DNA of 64,000 nucleotides from CAVUWL01 sp963787415 (GTDB taxonomy: Bacteria; Actinomycetota; Thermoleophilia; Solirubrobacterales; 70-9): positions 300,860 through 364,859 of the forward strand of contig CAWBCO010000006.1 of the NCBI GenBank assembly GCA_963787415.1, given 5' to 3'. The notes under the pieces are model-generated. The model did no database searches, had not been told where the DNA came from, and was given only the letters and a program-made list of their open reading frames with translations. A program made the position numbers and the translations under genes. Shown piece by piece: positions 15,649 to 23,534 of the stretch (position 1 is its first letter; each line of letters starts with the position of its first letter).

Positions 15649-16802
15649 CGCCCAACTCCAACCGCGCTCGACGCGGCAAACCGTCTCGGATCGGCCGCAG
15701 CCACCGCTTCGGGAAGCTCGGCGCCCTCGAGGACCTCGACCACGGCGGCGGCGGTAAGTGGTGCGAGCAGGATGCCGTTGCGGTAATGCCCGCTCGCAAG
15801 GACCAGACCCTCGAGGGCGCCCGCTCCGATCAGCGGCAGGTTGTCGGGGGTCCCCGGCCGCAATCCGGCCGTCGCCTCGATCAGCTCCATCTCAGAGACG
15901 TCGGGAAGAAGTCGGTAAGCCTCGCGGAGGAGCTCGAAGACTCCGCCCGCCGTGACGGCGGTGTCAAAGCCCTGCTCCTCGACCGTGGCGCCAACGATCA
16001 GGCGACCGTCACCGCGCGGCACCAGGTAGACCCGCTCGGAGGCGAGAATCCGCGTGCATGGAGCGCCTTGACCACGATCCTTCAGCTCGAGAATCTGGCC
16101 CTTCACCGGACGGATCGGCGGCCGGGCGTGGAGAGGCAACCACTTCGCACAGCCCGACCAGGCGCCGGTGGCAACCACCAGCACCGGGCTGAGCAGCTCC
16201 TCTGCCGCCAGGGTTCGCACTCCACACACCCGCTCCCGCGCTTGGATCAATGACGCCGGCTGCGCTTGGGTTTGAACCTCGACCCCCTCGGCGGCGAGCG
16301 CGGCGAGCAGCGCCTTGACTAGTGCACGCGGATCGATCCTCGCCTCCCCGGGCGCGTATACGCCGCCGTTTAGAGCCGGCGTGAGGGCGGGCTCCAGCTC
16401 GCGGCAGCGGCGCGGTGCCAACCATTCCGCACCGAGGCCGAGTGAGCGTTGGAGATCATGGATTCGACGAAGTCCGGCCGCCTCGTCGCGGTCCAGGGCA
16501 ATGTGCAGGGCACCCTGGCGAGCGTAGCCCGTGCTGATCCCACTCGCGCGCTCCAGCTCGGAGATGAAATCGGGGTAAAGCAGGGCGGAGGCGAGGGTCA
16601 TCTCGAGCAGCTCTGGCTCGCCAAAGGCAAGCTCGCCAACCGGCGCCAGCATCCCAGCGGCGACCCGAGTCGCGCCCGCCGGGGGCCGTTCTCGATCAAG
16701 GACGAGGACCCGGGCCCCACGCTGAGCCGCCCGCCATGCGCAGGAGAGCCCGATCACCCCGGCCCCTACCACGATCGCATCGTAACTTCGCCTCTTAGCC
16801 AA
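15645..16802 (-). CDS. thiO: Glycine oxidase ThiO
   Basis: An FAD-dependent oxidase that makes dehydroglycine from glycine for ThiG. The N-terminal Rossmann motif is VVGAGVIGLSCAWRAAQRG with the conserved acidic end of strand 2 in VLVLDRE. Further DAO-family signatures are RVAAGMLAPVGE, GGVYAPGEARIDPRALVKAL, VVATGAWSG and GLRPGTPDNLPLIG, then LASGHYRNGILLAPLTA at the end. The start is taken as TTG at 16802, five bases after a GGAGG. An ATG 18 bases upstream lies in the conserved riboswitch core and would translate the aptamer, so it is rejected. First gene of the riboswitch-controlled operon. Confidence 0.9.
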   Translation of the reverse strand: MAKRRSYDAIVVGAGVIGLSCAWRAAQRGARVLVLDRERPPAGATRVAAGMLAPVGELAFGEPELLEMTLASALLYPDFISELERASGISTGYARQGALHIALDRDEAAGLRRIHDLQRSLGLGAEWLAPRRCRELEPALTPALNGGVYAPGEARIDPRALVKALLAALAAEGVEVQTQAQPASLIQARERVCGVRTLAAEELLSPVLVVATGAWSGCAKWLPLHARPPIRPVKGQILELKDRGQGAPCTRILASERVYLVPRGDGRLIVGATVEEQGFDTAVTAGGVFELLREAYRLLPDVSEMELIEATAGLRPGTPDNLPLIGAGALEGLVLASGHYRNGILLAPLTAAAVVEVLEGAELPEAVAAADPRRFAASSAVGVGR

Positions 16803-16805
16803 ATT

Positions 16806-16896
16806 TGCCTCCGCCGGCATTACCCGGATCAGGTCCAGACGGTCGGTGACCTCGTTGCCACCCTCTCAGCCTCTTCGGCTCCCGTACGACACCGAT
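16806..16896 (-). promoter_or_regulatory. TPP riboswitch (THI element)
   Basis: On the minus strand the leader contains ACGGGAGCC, GGCTGAGAGGG, GACCTGATCCGGGTAATGCC and GGCGGAGG in the right order and spacing for the TPP aptamer. The 3' end includes the GGAGG that serves as ribosome-binding site of thiO, so ligand binding would hide it and stop translation. The aptamer directly precedes thiO and the thiS-thiG fusion. Confidence 0.95.
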
Positions 16897-16934
16897 GCTA
16901 CCCCCCGGCGGACTTCTCAAGCCATAATCGAAGG

Positions 16935-17621
16935 ATGAGCCTTGCCCGACCAGAGGCAGACGGTCCGCTGCGGCGCGAGCGGCTGCGAACCGCGCGCCTT
17001 TACTTCGTCTGCGACGCGATGCCACATGAAGAGGATCCCGAGCAGCTTCTGCGCGCTGCGCTAAACGGCGGTGTCGACATCGTGCAGCTGCGTGAGAAGC
17101 GGCTCGATCGCCCGACGCTCGAACGCTCCGCCCGTACTTTCCGCCGCCTCTGTGACACCTACGGTGTCCTTTTCATCGTCAACGACGATCCCCACTTGGC
17201 GCTCAGCTGCGACGCCGACGGAGTCCACATCGGCCAAGACGATGTCTCGGTCCAAGAGGCCCGAGAGACAATCGGCCCCGATGCGATCCTCGGTCTCTCG
17301 ACCCACTCCGAGGATCAGATCGCTGCTGCCGCCAAGCTGGCGATCGACTACATCAGCGTCGGCCCGGTCTGGGAGACACCAACCAAGCCGGGACGAGCGG
17401 CTGTCGGCCTCGAGCTGGTCACCGCCGCCGCGCGGGAGGTGAGGATTCCCTTCTTTGCGATCGGCGGAATCGATCCCGCCAACTCAACGCGTGTGGTCAA
17501 GGCCGGTGCGCGCAGACTTGGCGTGGTGCGGGCAATCCGCGATGCGGAGAATCCCACCGCGGTCGCGGAATCGATCCGTCAAGCCTTCGTGGCGGTCGGG
17601 GATGCGGCCCCCGGTGGCTGA
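16935..17621 (+). CDS. thiE: Thiamine-phosphate synthase ThiE
   Basis: ThiE joins HMP pyrophosphate and thiazole phosphate to thiamine phosphate. Start ATG at 16935 after AAGG. Recognisable family segments, in order: ARLYFVCDAM, GGVDIVQLREKRLD (pyrophosphate-binding lysine and arginine), LFIVNDDPHLALSCDADGVH, GQDDVSV, ILGLSTHSEDQ, DYISVGPVWETPTKPGR and FFAIGGIDPANSTRV. The length of 228 residues is normal. It is divergent from thiO across about 130 bp containing the riboswitch, and its last 20 bases overlap the next gene. No riboswitch is visible on the plus strand. Confidence 0.93.
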   Translation: MSLARPEADGPLRRERLRTARLYFVCDAMPHEEDPEQLLRAALNGGVDIVQLREKRLDRPTLERSARTFRRLCDTYGVLFIVNDDPHLALSCDADGVHIGQDDVSVQEARETIGPDAILGLSTHSEDQIAAAAKLAIDYISVGPVWETPTKPGRAAVGLELVTAAAREVRIPFFAIGGIDPANSTRVVKAGARRLGVVRAIRDAENPTAVAESIRQAFVAVGDAAPGG

Positions 17622-18126
17622 GGGCGCGGGACCCCGCAAGCGAAAGCAGCGGGGGGCGACGAGCAGCCCGCGCGAGCGGATTGAGCGCGGCTACGCAAGG
17701 GCTGAGGAGCGAAACCGTGAAGCCCGCGAGACGCTCAAGCCGCTGGCCAACGGCGAGCGACCGCTGGTCGTCACGATCGGGGCCGTCGTCTCGGCCTTGA
17801 TCGCGGCCTCGATCGTGATCGGCTATCTGGCAGGGATCCACGCCGATGGCGCCCAGCCCAAGCTTGCCCAGGTTGCCGCCCCGGCGCTTTTGATGGGTGT
17901 CATGGCCTGGGGCATGTGGCGAGCCCGTTACTGGGCGGTGCTCGGCTTCCAGCTGATTCTCGTGATCTTGATCCTGAGCGCCGTCTTGGGCCTCGCCGCC
18001 CAGGCGGCCACCTTCGGCCGGATCGTCGCCACCCTCGGCCTGCTCACCGTTTCCGCCGGCTTCTTCTACTTCATGATCAAGGCGATGGCGCGGATCCAGA
18101 TGCCACAGCGCCTCCCTCGAGATTGA
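17602..18126 (+). CDS. Four-span membrane protein, unknown function
   Basis: A 174-residue protein starting MRPPVAEGAGPRKRKQRGAT. The first 50 residues are basic and helical; four hydrophobic segments follow (around 52-75, 88-105, 110-130 and 135-158). It overlaps the end of thiE and lies 22 bp before lpd, so it is probably co-transcribed with both. No family recognised; a role in thiamine uptake is not supported by any motif. Confidence 0.7.
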   Translation: MRPPVAEGAGPRKRKQRGATSSPRERIERGYARAEERNREARETLKPLANGERPLVVTIGAVVSALIAASIVIGYLAGIHADGAQPKLAQVAAPALLMGVMAWGMWRARYWAVLGFQLILVILILSAVLGLAAQAATFGRIVATLGLLTVSAGFFYFMIKAMARIQMPQRLPRD

Positions 18127-18148
18127 GCGTTCTATAGGCTCAGAGTTG

Positions 18149-19516
18149 ATGGCGGACACCTATGACCTAATCGTCATCGGCGGGGGCCCCGGTGGCTACG
18201 TCGCCGCGATCCGCGCCGCCCAGCTGGGAAAAAAGACGGCAGTCATCGAGCGCGATAAGGCCGGTGGACGATGCCTCAACTACGCCTGCATTCCGGCAAA
18301 GACGGTCCTGCACACCGCGGAGCTCTATGACCAGGCCCTCAATAGCGCCGAGCTCGGGATCAGCGTCAAGGGAGTCTCGCTGGATTGGGACGCCCTCGGA
18401 CGCCGTCGTGCGGCGGTCTCGGAGTCGCTCTCAAGCGGAGTCAAGATGCTGTGGCAGAAAAACAAAGTGGTCGTGATCGAGGGCGATGCCTCGCTCAGCG
18501 CCGATGCAAACGTGGTTGTTGGAGGGGAGACCTATGAGGCCGCTGCGGTTGTGCTCGCGACCGGCTCGGTCTCAGTTCCGATTCCCGGGACGGAGTTCGG
18601 CAGCCGCGTTCTCGACACCTGGGGGGCATGGTCGTTGCCGGAGCTGCCGAAGAAAATTGCGGTGGTTGGCGCCGGCGCCTCGGGATGTGAGATCGCCTCC
18701 GCCTACGGCCGCTTCGGTGTCGAGGTGCTGCTGATCGAGATGCTCGATCAGATCCTTCCCGCCGAGGACCGAGACATCGTCCGCGTGGTCGAGCGCAGCT
18801 TCAAGAAGCAAAACATCACGATCTCGACCGGCGCTGCGGTGCAAGACGTCGAGCTCGGGGGGGATTCGGTCAAGTTCAGCTACGGCGATCAATCCGCCAC
18901 CGTTGACTACCTCCTTATAGCCGGCGGCCGCGCTCCCGATACCGAGGGCCTGGGCCTTGCCGAGGCGGGAGTCGAGCTGGCCGAAAACGGCAAGGTCAAA
19001 GTTGATCCCTACCAGCGCACCTCCAACCCCAAGGTCTACGCGATCGGTGATCTCGTCAATGCCAAGGCATTGGCGCACAAGGCCTCAGAGGAGGGCGTCG
19101 TCGCCGTCGAACACGCCGCCGGCGTGCAGACTCAGCCGGTCAACCAGGATCTGATCGCCGGTGCCACCTTCTGCCACCCACAGGTGGCAAGCGTCGGGCT
19201 TACCGAGGCGGCAGCGAGGTCGGCGGGGCATGAGGTCAAGGTCGGCAAACTCAAACTCGGCGGGGTGGGCGCGGCGACCGTCTATGACGACAGGGACGGG
19301 CTGGTCAAGCTCGTCGTCGATTCCAAATACGGTGAGATCCTCGGCGCCCACATCGTCGGCAACCGTGCCTGCGACATGATCGCCGAGCTGGTCGCGACGA
19401 TCGCGCTTGAGGGGGGCTATCAGGAGCTGGAGCAAATCGTCCATCCCCACCCGACGATCTCTGAGGCAATCCTCGACGCGGCCCGAGCCGTCGATGGCTG
19501 GGCAATCCACGCTTAG
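18149..19516 (+). CDS. lpdA: Dihydrolipoyl dehydrogenase (E3)
   Basis: FAD-dependent disulfide oxidoreductase that reoxidises the lipoyl groups of E2 with NAD. The FAD motif IGGGPGGYVAA is at residues 10-20, the redox cysteines are C42 and C47 in RCLNYACIPAK, the NAD motif is VVGAGASGCEIASAYGRFG, and the second FAD segment is YAIGDLVNAKALAHKA. The C-terminal catalytic His-Glu pair is in HPHPTISEA. The length (455 residues) is typical. It precedes the E1/E2 genes in the same direction and overlaps the following gene by 23 bases. Confidence 0.93.
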   Translation: MADTYDLIVIGGGPGGYVAAIRAAQLGKKTAVIERDKAGGRCLNYACIPAKTVLHTAELYDQALNSAELGISVKGVSLDWDALGRRRAAVSESLSSGVKMLWQKNKVVVIEGDASLSADANVVVGGETYEAAAVVLATGSVSVPIPGTEFGSRVLDTWGAWSLPELPKKIAVVGAGASGCEIASAYGRFGVEVLLIEMLDQILPAEDRDIVRVVERSFKKQNITISTGAAVQDVELGGDSVKFSYGDQSATVDYLLIAGGRAPDTEGLGLAEAGVELAENGKVKVDPYQRTSNPKVYAIGDLVNAKALAHKASEEGVVAVEHAAGVQTQPVNQDLIAGATFCHPQVASVGLTEAAARSAGHEVKVGKLKLGGVGAATVYDDRDGLVKLVVDSKYGEILGAHIVGNRACDMIAELVATIALEGGYQELEQIVHPHPTISEAILDAARAVDGWAIHA

Positions 19517-20093
19517 GACCACCTTCTATTTCGACCTCGGGTCGCCCTACGCCTACCTGGCCGCGGAGCGGATCAGCGGTCTCTTCGCGGCGGCTGAGAT
19601 AGAGCAGCCCGAATGGCAACCGATCCTGCTCGGGGGATTGTTTAAACGCTTTGACCGCGACTCCTGGGCAAATGGCCTCGGCCGGGAGGAGGGAATGGCG
19701 GAGGTTGAGCGACGGAGCGCCGCCTACGGCCTGCCTCCGATTAGCTGGCCTGACCCCTGGCCCACCAACACCCTGCTTGCGATGCGGGCTGGGACTTTCG
19801 CCAAGCAAACCGGGCGCACCGTTTCCTTTTCCCTCGCCGCCTTCCGCCAGGCGTTCGCCGCCGGACGCGACCTCTCGGTGCCCGACAATGTGCTGATCGC
19901 GGCGGCGGCCTGCGAGCTGCACCCAACCGCGCTACTCAAAGCGGTGGGGACGACGCTGGTCAAGGGAGCGCTGCGCGAGGCAACCGACCGCGCTGCCGAG
20001 CTCGGCGTGGAAGGGGTCCCCAGCGTCGCGGTCGGGGACGAGGTTTTCTGGGGCGATGACCGGCTCGAGGAAGCGCTCGAAGCGGCAAGCTAA
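19494..20093 (+). CDS. DsbA-like / 2-hydroxychromene-2-carboxylate isomerase family protein
   Basis: A thioredoxin-fold protein of 199 residues starting MAGQSTLRTTFYFDLGSPYA. The catalytic position has SPY instead of CxxC, as in kappa-class GST/HCCA isomerases (DLGSPYAYLAAERI). Later segments fit too: WPTNTLLAMRAGTFAKQTGR, SFSLAAFRQAFAAGRDLS and GVEGVPSVAVGDEVFWGDDRL. The substrate is unknown. Its position between lpd and E1-alpha suggests co-transcription, but no known PDH role exists for this family. Confidence 0.8.
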   Translation: MAGQSTLRTTFYFDLGSPYAYLAAERISGLFAAAEIEQPEWQPILLGGLFKRFDRDSWANGLGREEGMAEVERRSAAYGLPPISWPDPWPTNTLLAMRAGTFAKQTGRTVSFSLAAFRQAFAAGRDLSVPDNVLIAAAACELHPTALLKAVGTTLVKGALREATDRAAELGVEGVPSVAVGDEVFWGDDRLEEALEAAS

Positions 20094-20104
20094 GGTCAGT
20101 CCGC

Positions 20105-21283
20105 ATGGCCGATCTCCCCGACGCCGCCACCTCCTATCAACTGCTCGCGCGGATGACCCTGATCCGCCGGTTTGAGGAGGAGGCCGGGCGTCAGTATCAA
20201 AGGGCGAAAGCAGGGGGCTTCCTGCACCTGGCGATCGGCGAGGAGGCAACGATCGTTGGCACCGCCTCGATGATGGCTGAGCAGGACTACCTGATCGGCA
20301 CCTATCGCACGCACGGCCACGCGATCGCCCGCGGCACGGCGCCCAGGGCGGTGATGGCAGAGCTCTTCGGCCGGGTTGACGGGACCAGCGGGGGGCGCGG
20401 GGGGTCGATGCACATCTTCGATCTCGATCACCGCTTCATGGGCGGCTACGGGATAGTCGGCGGCAATCTGCCGATCGCGGCTGGGCTCGCCCTTTCCTCG
20501 GAGCTCAAGGGCGAGGATTCGGTCACGGTCTGCATGTTCGGCGACGGCGCCTCCAACACCGGAAATTTCGCAGAGACGATGAACCTCGCGGCGCTCTGGA
20601 GCCTTCCAGTTTTTTTCCTTGTCGAGAACAACCTCTACGGAATGGGAACCTCGGTCGAGCGCCACTCTGCCCAGACCGACCTATCCAAGAAGGCCGAGGG
20701 GTACGGAATTCCGGGAAAACGGGTTGACGGGATGGATGTTGTTGCCGTGCGCGAGGGTGTTGGCGAGGGGATCCGGCTCGCCCGGAAAGAGCGGCGGCCG
20801 ACGATTCTTGAGGCCTTCACCTACCGCTATCGGGGCCATTCCGCCGCCGATCCTGAGGTCTACCGCGAGCGCGAGGAGGTAGAGCATTGGCGTGAGAAAG
20901 ACCCGATCGAGAGCTTCGCCAAGCGCTGCCTTGAGGCCGGGATCCTGGGCGAGCGAGAGCTTGCGGAGGTTCGGGTAAAGGCCGAGAGGGAGGTTGAGGC
21001 GGCGGTCCAGTTTGCCGATGCCTCTCCCGAACCGGCTCTCGACACGCTCTATGAGAGCCTCTACGTTCTCGACGGCGAGAGTGGGTGGTACGCGGTTGAT
21101 GAGCGCAGCCCGCAACCGCACCGCGGCGAGCATGAGGATCGGATGCCAGACGCCGCGCGAGAGCTCGCCGAGGCCGGCGCCGCCTACGCTGGGCAGGCGA
21201 GCGGTCCGCGTCCGAACCCGATTGAGCGGAGCGAGGGCGAGGGGACGGTCGAGCCCGAGGTCGCCGCGGAGCTTGAGAACTGA
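20105..21283 (+). CDS. pdhA: Pyruvate (2-oxoacid) dehydrogenase E1 alpha subunit
   Basis: TPP-dependent E1 alpha chain. The TPP/Mg motif is GDGASNTGNFAETMN from residue 146 with VENNLYGMGTS following. Other family segments are HLAIGEEA, YRTHGHAIARG and GRGGSMHIFD, and the phosphorylation-loop region YRYRGHSAADPEVYRERE. Residues beyond about 330 form a hydrophilic tail of roughly 60 residues that is unusual for the family. The substrate (pyruvate, acetoin or branched-chain oxoacid) cannot be fixed from sequence alone; the neighbouring lipA/lipB favour a housekeeping complex. The stop overlaps the E1 beta start (TGATG). Confidence 0.88.
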   Translation: MADLPDAATSYQLLARMTLIRRFEEEAGRQYQRAKAGGFLHLAIGEEATIVGTASMMAEQDYLIGTYRTHGHAIARGTAPRAVMAELFGRVDGTSGGRGGSMHIFDLDHRFMGGYGIVGGNLPIAAGLALSSELKGEDSVTVCMFGDGASNTGNFAETMNLAALWSLPVFFLVENNLYGMGTSVERHSAQTDLSKKAEGYGIPGKRVDGMDVVAVREGVGEGIRLARKERRPTILEAFTYRYRGHSAADPEVYREREEVEHWREKDPIESFAKRCLEAGILGERELAEVRVKAEREVEAAVQFADASPEPALDTLYESLYVLDGESGWYAVDERSPQPHRGEHEDRMPDAARELAEAGAAYAGQASGPRPNPIERSEGEGTVEPEVAAELEN

Positions 21284-22278
21284 TGGCGATGCTGAGGATG
21301 CGCGAGGCGCTGCGCGATGCGATGGCCGAGGAGATGCGCCGTGACGAGTCGGTGCTGGTGATCGGAGAGGACGTTGGGGTCTTTCAGGGAGCCTTCAAGG
21401 TGACCGAGGGTCTGCTCGAGGAGTTCGGCGAGCGACGCGTGCGCGACACGCCAATCTCTGAGAATGCGATTGTCGGCACCGCGGTAGGGGCGGCAATGGG
21501 CGGGTTGCGACCGATCGTCGAGCTGATGACCGTCAACTTCTCCTTGCTGGCGCTGGATCAGATCGTCAACCACGCCGCCGCGATCCCCTACATGTTCAAC
21601 GGGCAGGTGCGGGTCCCGATGGTGATTCGGATGCCCGGTGGTGGTGGACACCAGCTCGGCCCAACCCATTCGCACAGCTTCGAGTCCCTCTACCTTCAGG
21701 TCCCCGGTCTGCTGGTCGCCTGCCCCTCGACCCCCGCCGATGCAAAGGCGCTGCTGAAGACGGCGATCCGCGATGAAAATCCGGTCATCTTCATCGAGCA
21801 CGAGTCCCTCTATGGGGTTCGCGGAGAGGTGGCAGACGGAGATCAGGAGCTGCGCCGCTTCGGCGAAGCGGCGGTGCGGCGTGAGGGTGCCGACGTAACG
21901 ATCATCGGGGTCTTGAAGATGGCTCTGGTCGCCGAGAGGGCCGCGACCCAGCTCTCACACGAGCACCGTATCGAAGCCGAGGTGATCGACCCGCGCACTC
22001 TGCGACCGCTTGACCTCGACACGATCCTCGAGTCGGTGCGAAAGACGAACAGGGCGGTGATCGTTGAGGAGGGGTGGCCGCATGGCGGGATCGGCGCCAA
22101 CCTCTCCGCACTGATAACCGAGCAGGCCTTCGATTACCTCGACGCACCGGTCCAGCGGGTAACCGGCGCAGACGTTCATATGCCCTACTCCAAGAGGCTT
22201 GAGCAAGCGGCCATTCCCCATGAGGAGCACGTGGTCAAGGCTTGCCTGGCGACGCTATCGGGGTCCTCTGATGGCTGA
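21283..22278 (+). CDS. pdhB: Pyruvate (2-oxoacid) dehydrogenase E1 beta subunit
   Basis: 331 residues. Family segments: LRMREALRDAMAEEMRRDES, VIGEDVGVFQGAFKVTEGL, RVRDTPISENAIVGTAVGAA, GGGGHQLGPTHSHSFESLY, ENPVIFIEHESLYGVRGEV, and VIDPRTLRPLDLDTILESV with IVEEGWPHGGIGA. It contributes the second half of the TPP site and binds E2. It overlaps E1 alpha by one base and E2 by eight, so the three are translationally coupled. Confidence 0.92.
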   Translation: MAMLRMREALRDAMAEEMRRDESVLVIGEDVGVFQGAFKVTEGLLEEFGERRVRDTPISENAIVGTAVGAAMGGLRPIVELMTVNFSLLALDQIVNHAAAIPYMFNGQVRVPMVIRMPGGGGHQLGPTHSHSFESLYLQVPGLLVACPSTPADAKALLKTAIRDENPVIFIEHESLYGVRGEVADGDQELRRFGEAAVRREGADVTIIGVLKMALVAERAATQLSHEHRIEAEVIDPRTLRPLDLDTILESVRKTNRAVIVEEGWPHGGIGANLSALITEQAFDYLDAPVQRVTGADVHMPYSKRLEQAAIPHEEHVVKACLATLSGSSDG

Positions 22279-23481
22279 TGTGGTCATGCCGAGGCTCTCG
22301 GACTCGATGGAGGAGGGAACGATCCTGCAGTGGCTAAAAAGTGTCGGGGAGGAGGTCGCGGTGGGTGAGGAGTTAGTCGAGATCGAGACCGACAAGGCGA
22401 ACATGGCCTATGAGAGTGACACCGCGGGAGTGCTGACCGAGATCGTTGCCGCGGTCGGAGAAACGCTGCCAATCGGCAGCGTGATCGCGCGAGTCGGAGC
22501 CGCGGGGGAGGAGGCCAAGGGGGAAAGAAGAGGGAATCCTCGCCAAAAGCCGCGGCCGCCCCCGATCAGACCTCTCCCGAGTCCGGCCATGTCAGCGAGG
22601 ACAGGATCAAGGCCTCTCCTTTGGCCCGGCGGATCGCCAAGGAGCTGGGGGTGGATCTCGGCCAGCTTCAGGGGTCCGGCCCCGGAGGACGAATCGTGAA
22701 GTCCGACGTGGAGCGGGCCGAGCCTGGCACCTCCACGACCGCCCGCAGGGGGCTGCCGACAGCTACTCCCGAGGCGCCTCAGACCGCGAAGGGCAAGACC
22801 ACCCATGAAGAGCTGAGCAAGCTGCAACGCACGGTCGCGCGGCGGATGGCGGAGTCAAAGGCGACGGCCCCGCACTTTTACCTCTCGACCGAGATCGACA
22901 TGGGAGCCGCGGTCGGGGCGCGGGGCCGTCTCAAGGCGACGGCGACCAAAGACGAGGTCGTACCCTCCGTCAACGACATGGTGATCAAAGCGTGCGCGCT
23001 GGCGCTGCGGGAGCATCCGCGGGCAAACGGCGCCTATCGCGACGGGCGGCTCGAGCTCTACTCGCGGGTCAATGTGGGCGTCGCGGTCGCCGGCCAGGAC
23101 GCACTCGTGGTCCCCACCATCTTTGACGCCGATCGTAAGGGTCTGCGCCAGATCGCCTCGGAGTCTCGCTCTCTCGCGGAGCGGGTCCGCAGCGCCCAGA
23201 TCACCCCGCCCGAGCTCTCCGGCGCCACCTTCACCGTCTCCAACCTCGGCATGTACGGAATCGACAGCTTCGCCGCGGTGATCAATCCGCCGCAGGCTGC
23301 GATTCTCGCCGTCGGGGCGATCAAGGACCGGGCGGTGGTTCGCGATGGAGAGATCGAACCCGGGCAACTGATGCAGGTGACCCTCGCCTGTGATCACCGC
23401 ATTTTGTACGGCGCGCCAGGCGCGGCTTTCCTTGCCCGGATTCGCGGTTTCCTAGAGGAGCCGCTTTCGCTGGCCCTCTGA
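22271..23481 (+). CDS. pdhC: Dihydrolipoamide acyltransferase E2, with one-base frameshift in linker
   Basis: The first frame (from ATG 22271) has a complete lipoyl domain, MADVVMPRLSDSMEEGTILQ with the lipoylated lysine K42 in ETDKANMAY. After about residue 84 the frame is lost. The next frame carries the E1/E3-binding domain (ASPLARRIAKELGVDLGQLQ, GSGPGGRIVKSDVE) and the catalytic domain ending CDHRILYGAPGAAFLARIRG. Adding one G to the five-G run at 22519-22523 restores one frame of about 403 residues through an Ala/Pro linker. The catalytic motif reads DHRILYG, with Tyr in place of the usual Asp before Gly; the catalytic His is present. Confidence 0.85.
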
Positions 23482-23534
23482 CAGCGGGGGTGCTCAGATA
23501 GCTCCGTCTTCCCGACCAGCGGCGGGCCGCGCGC

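Noticed and set aside
16803..16820. ATG start of thiO at 16820
   Set aside because: The codon lies in the conserved TAATGCC of the TPP aptamer and has no ribosome-binding site; the TTG at 16802 has one.
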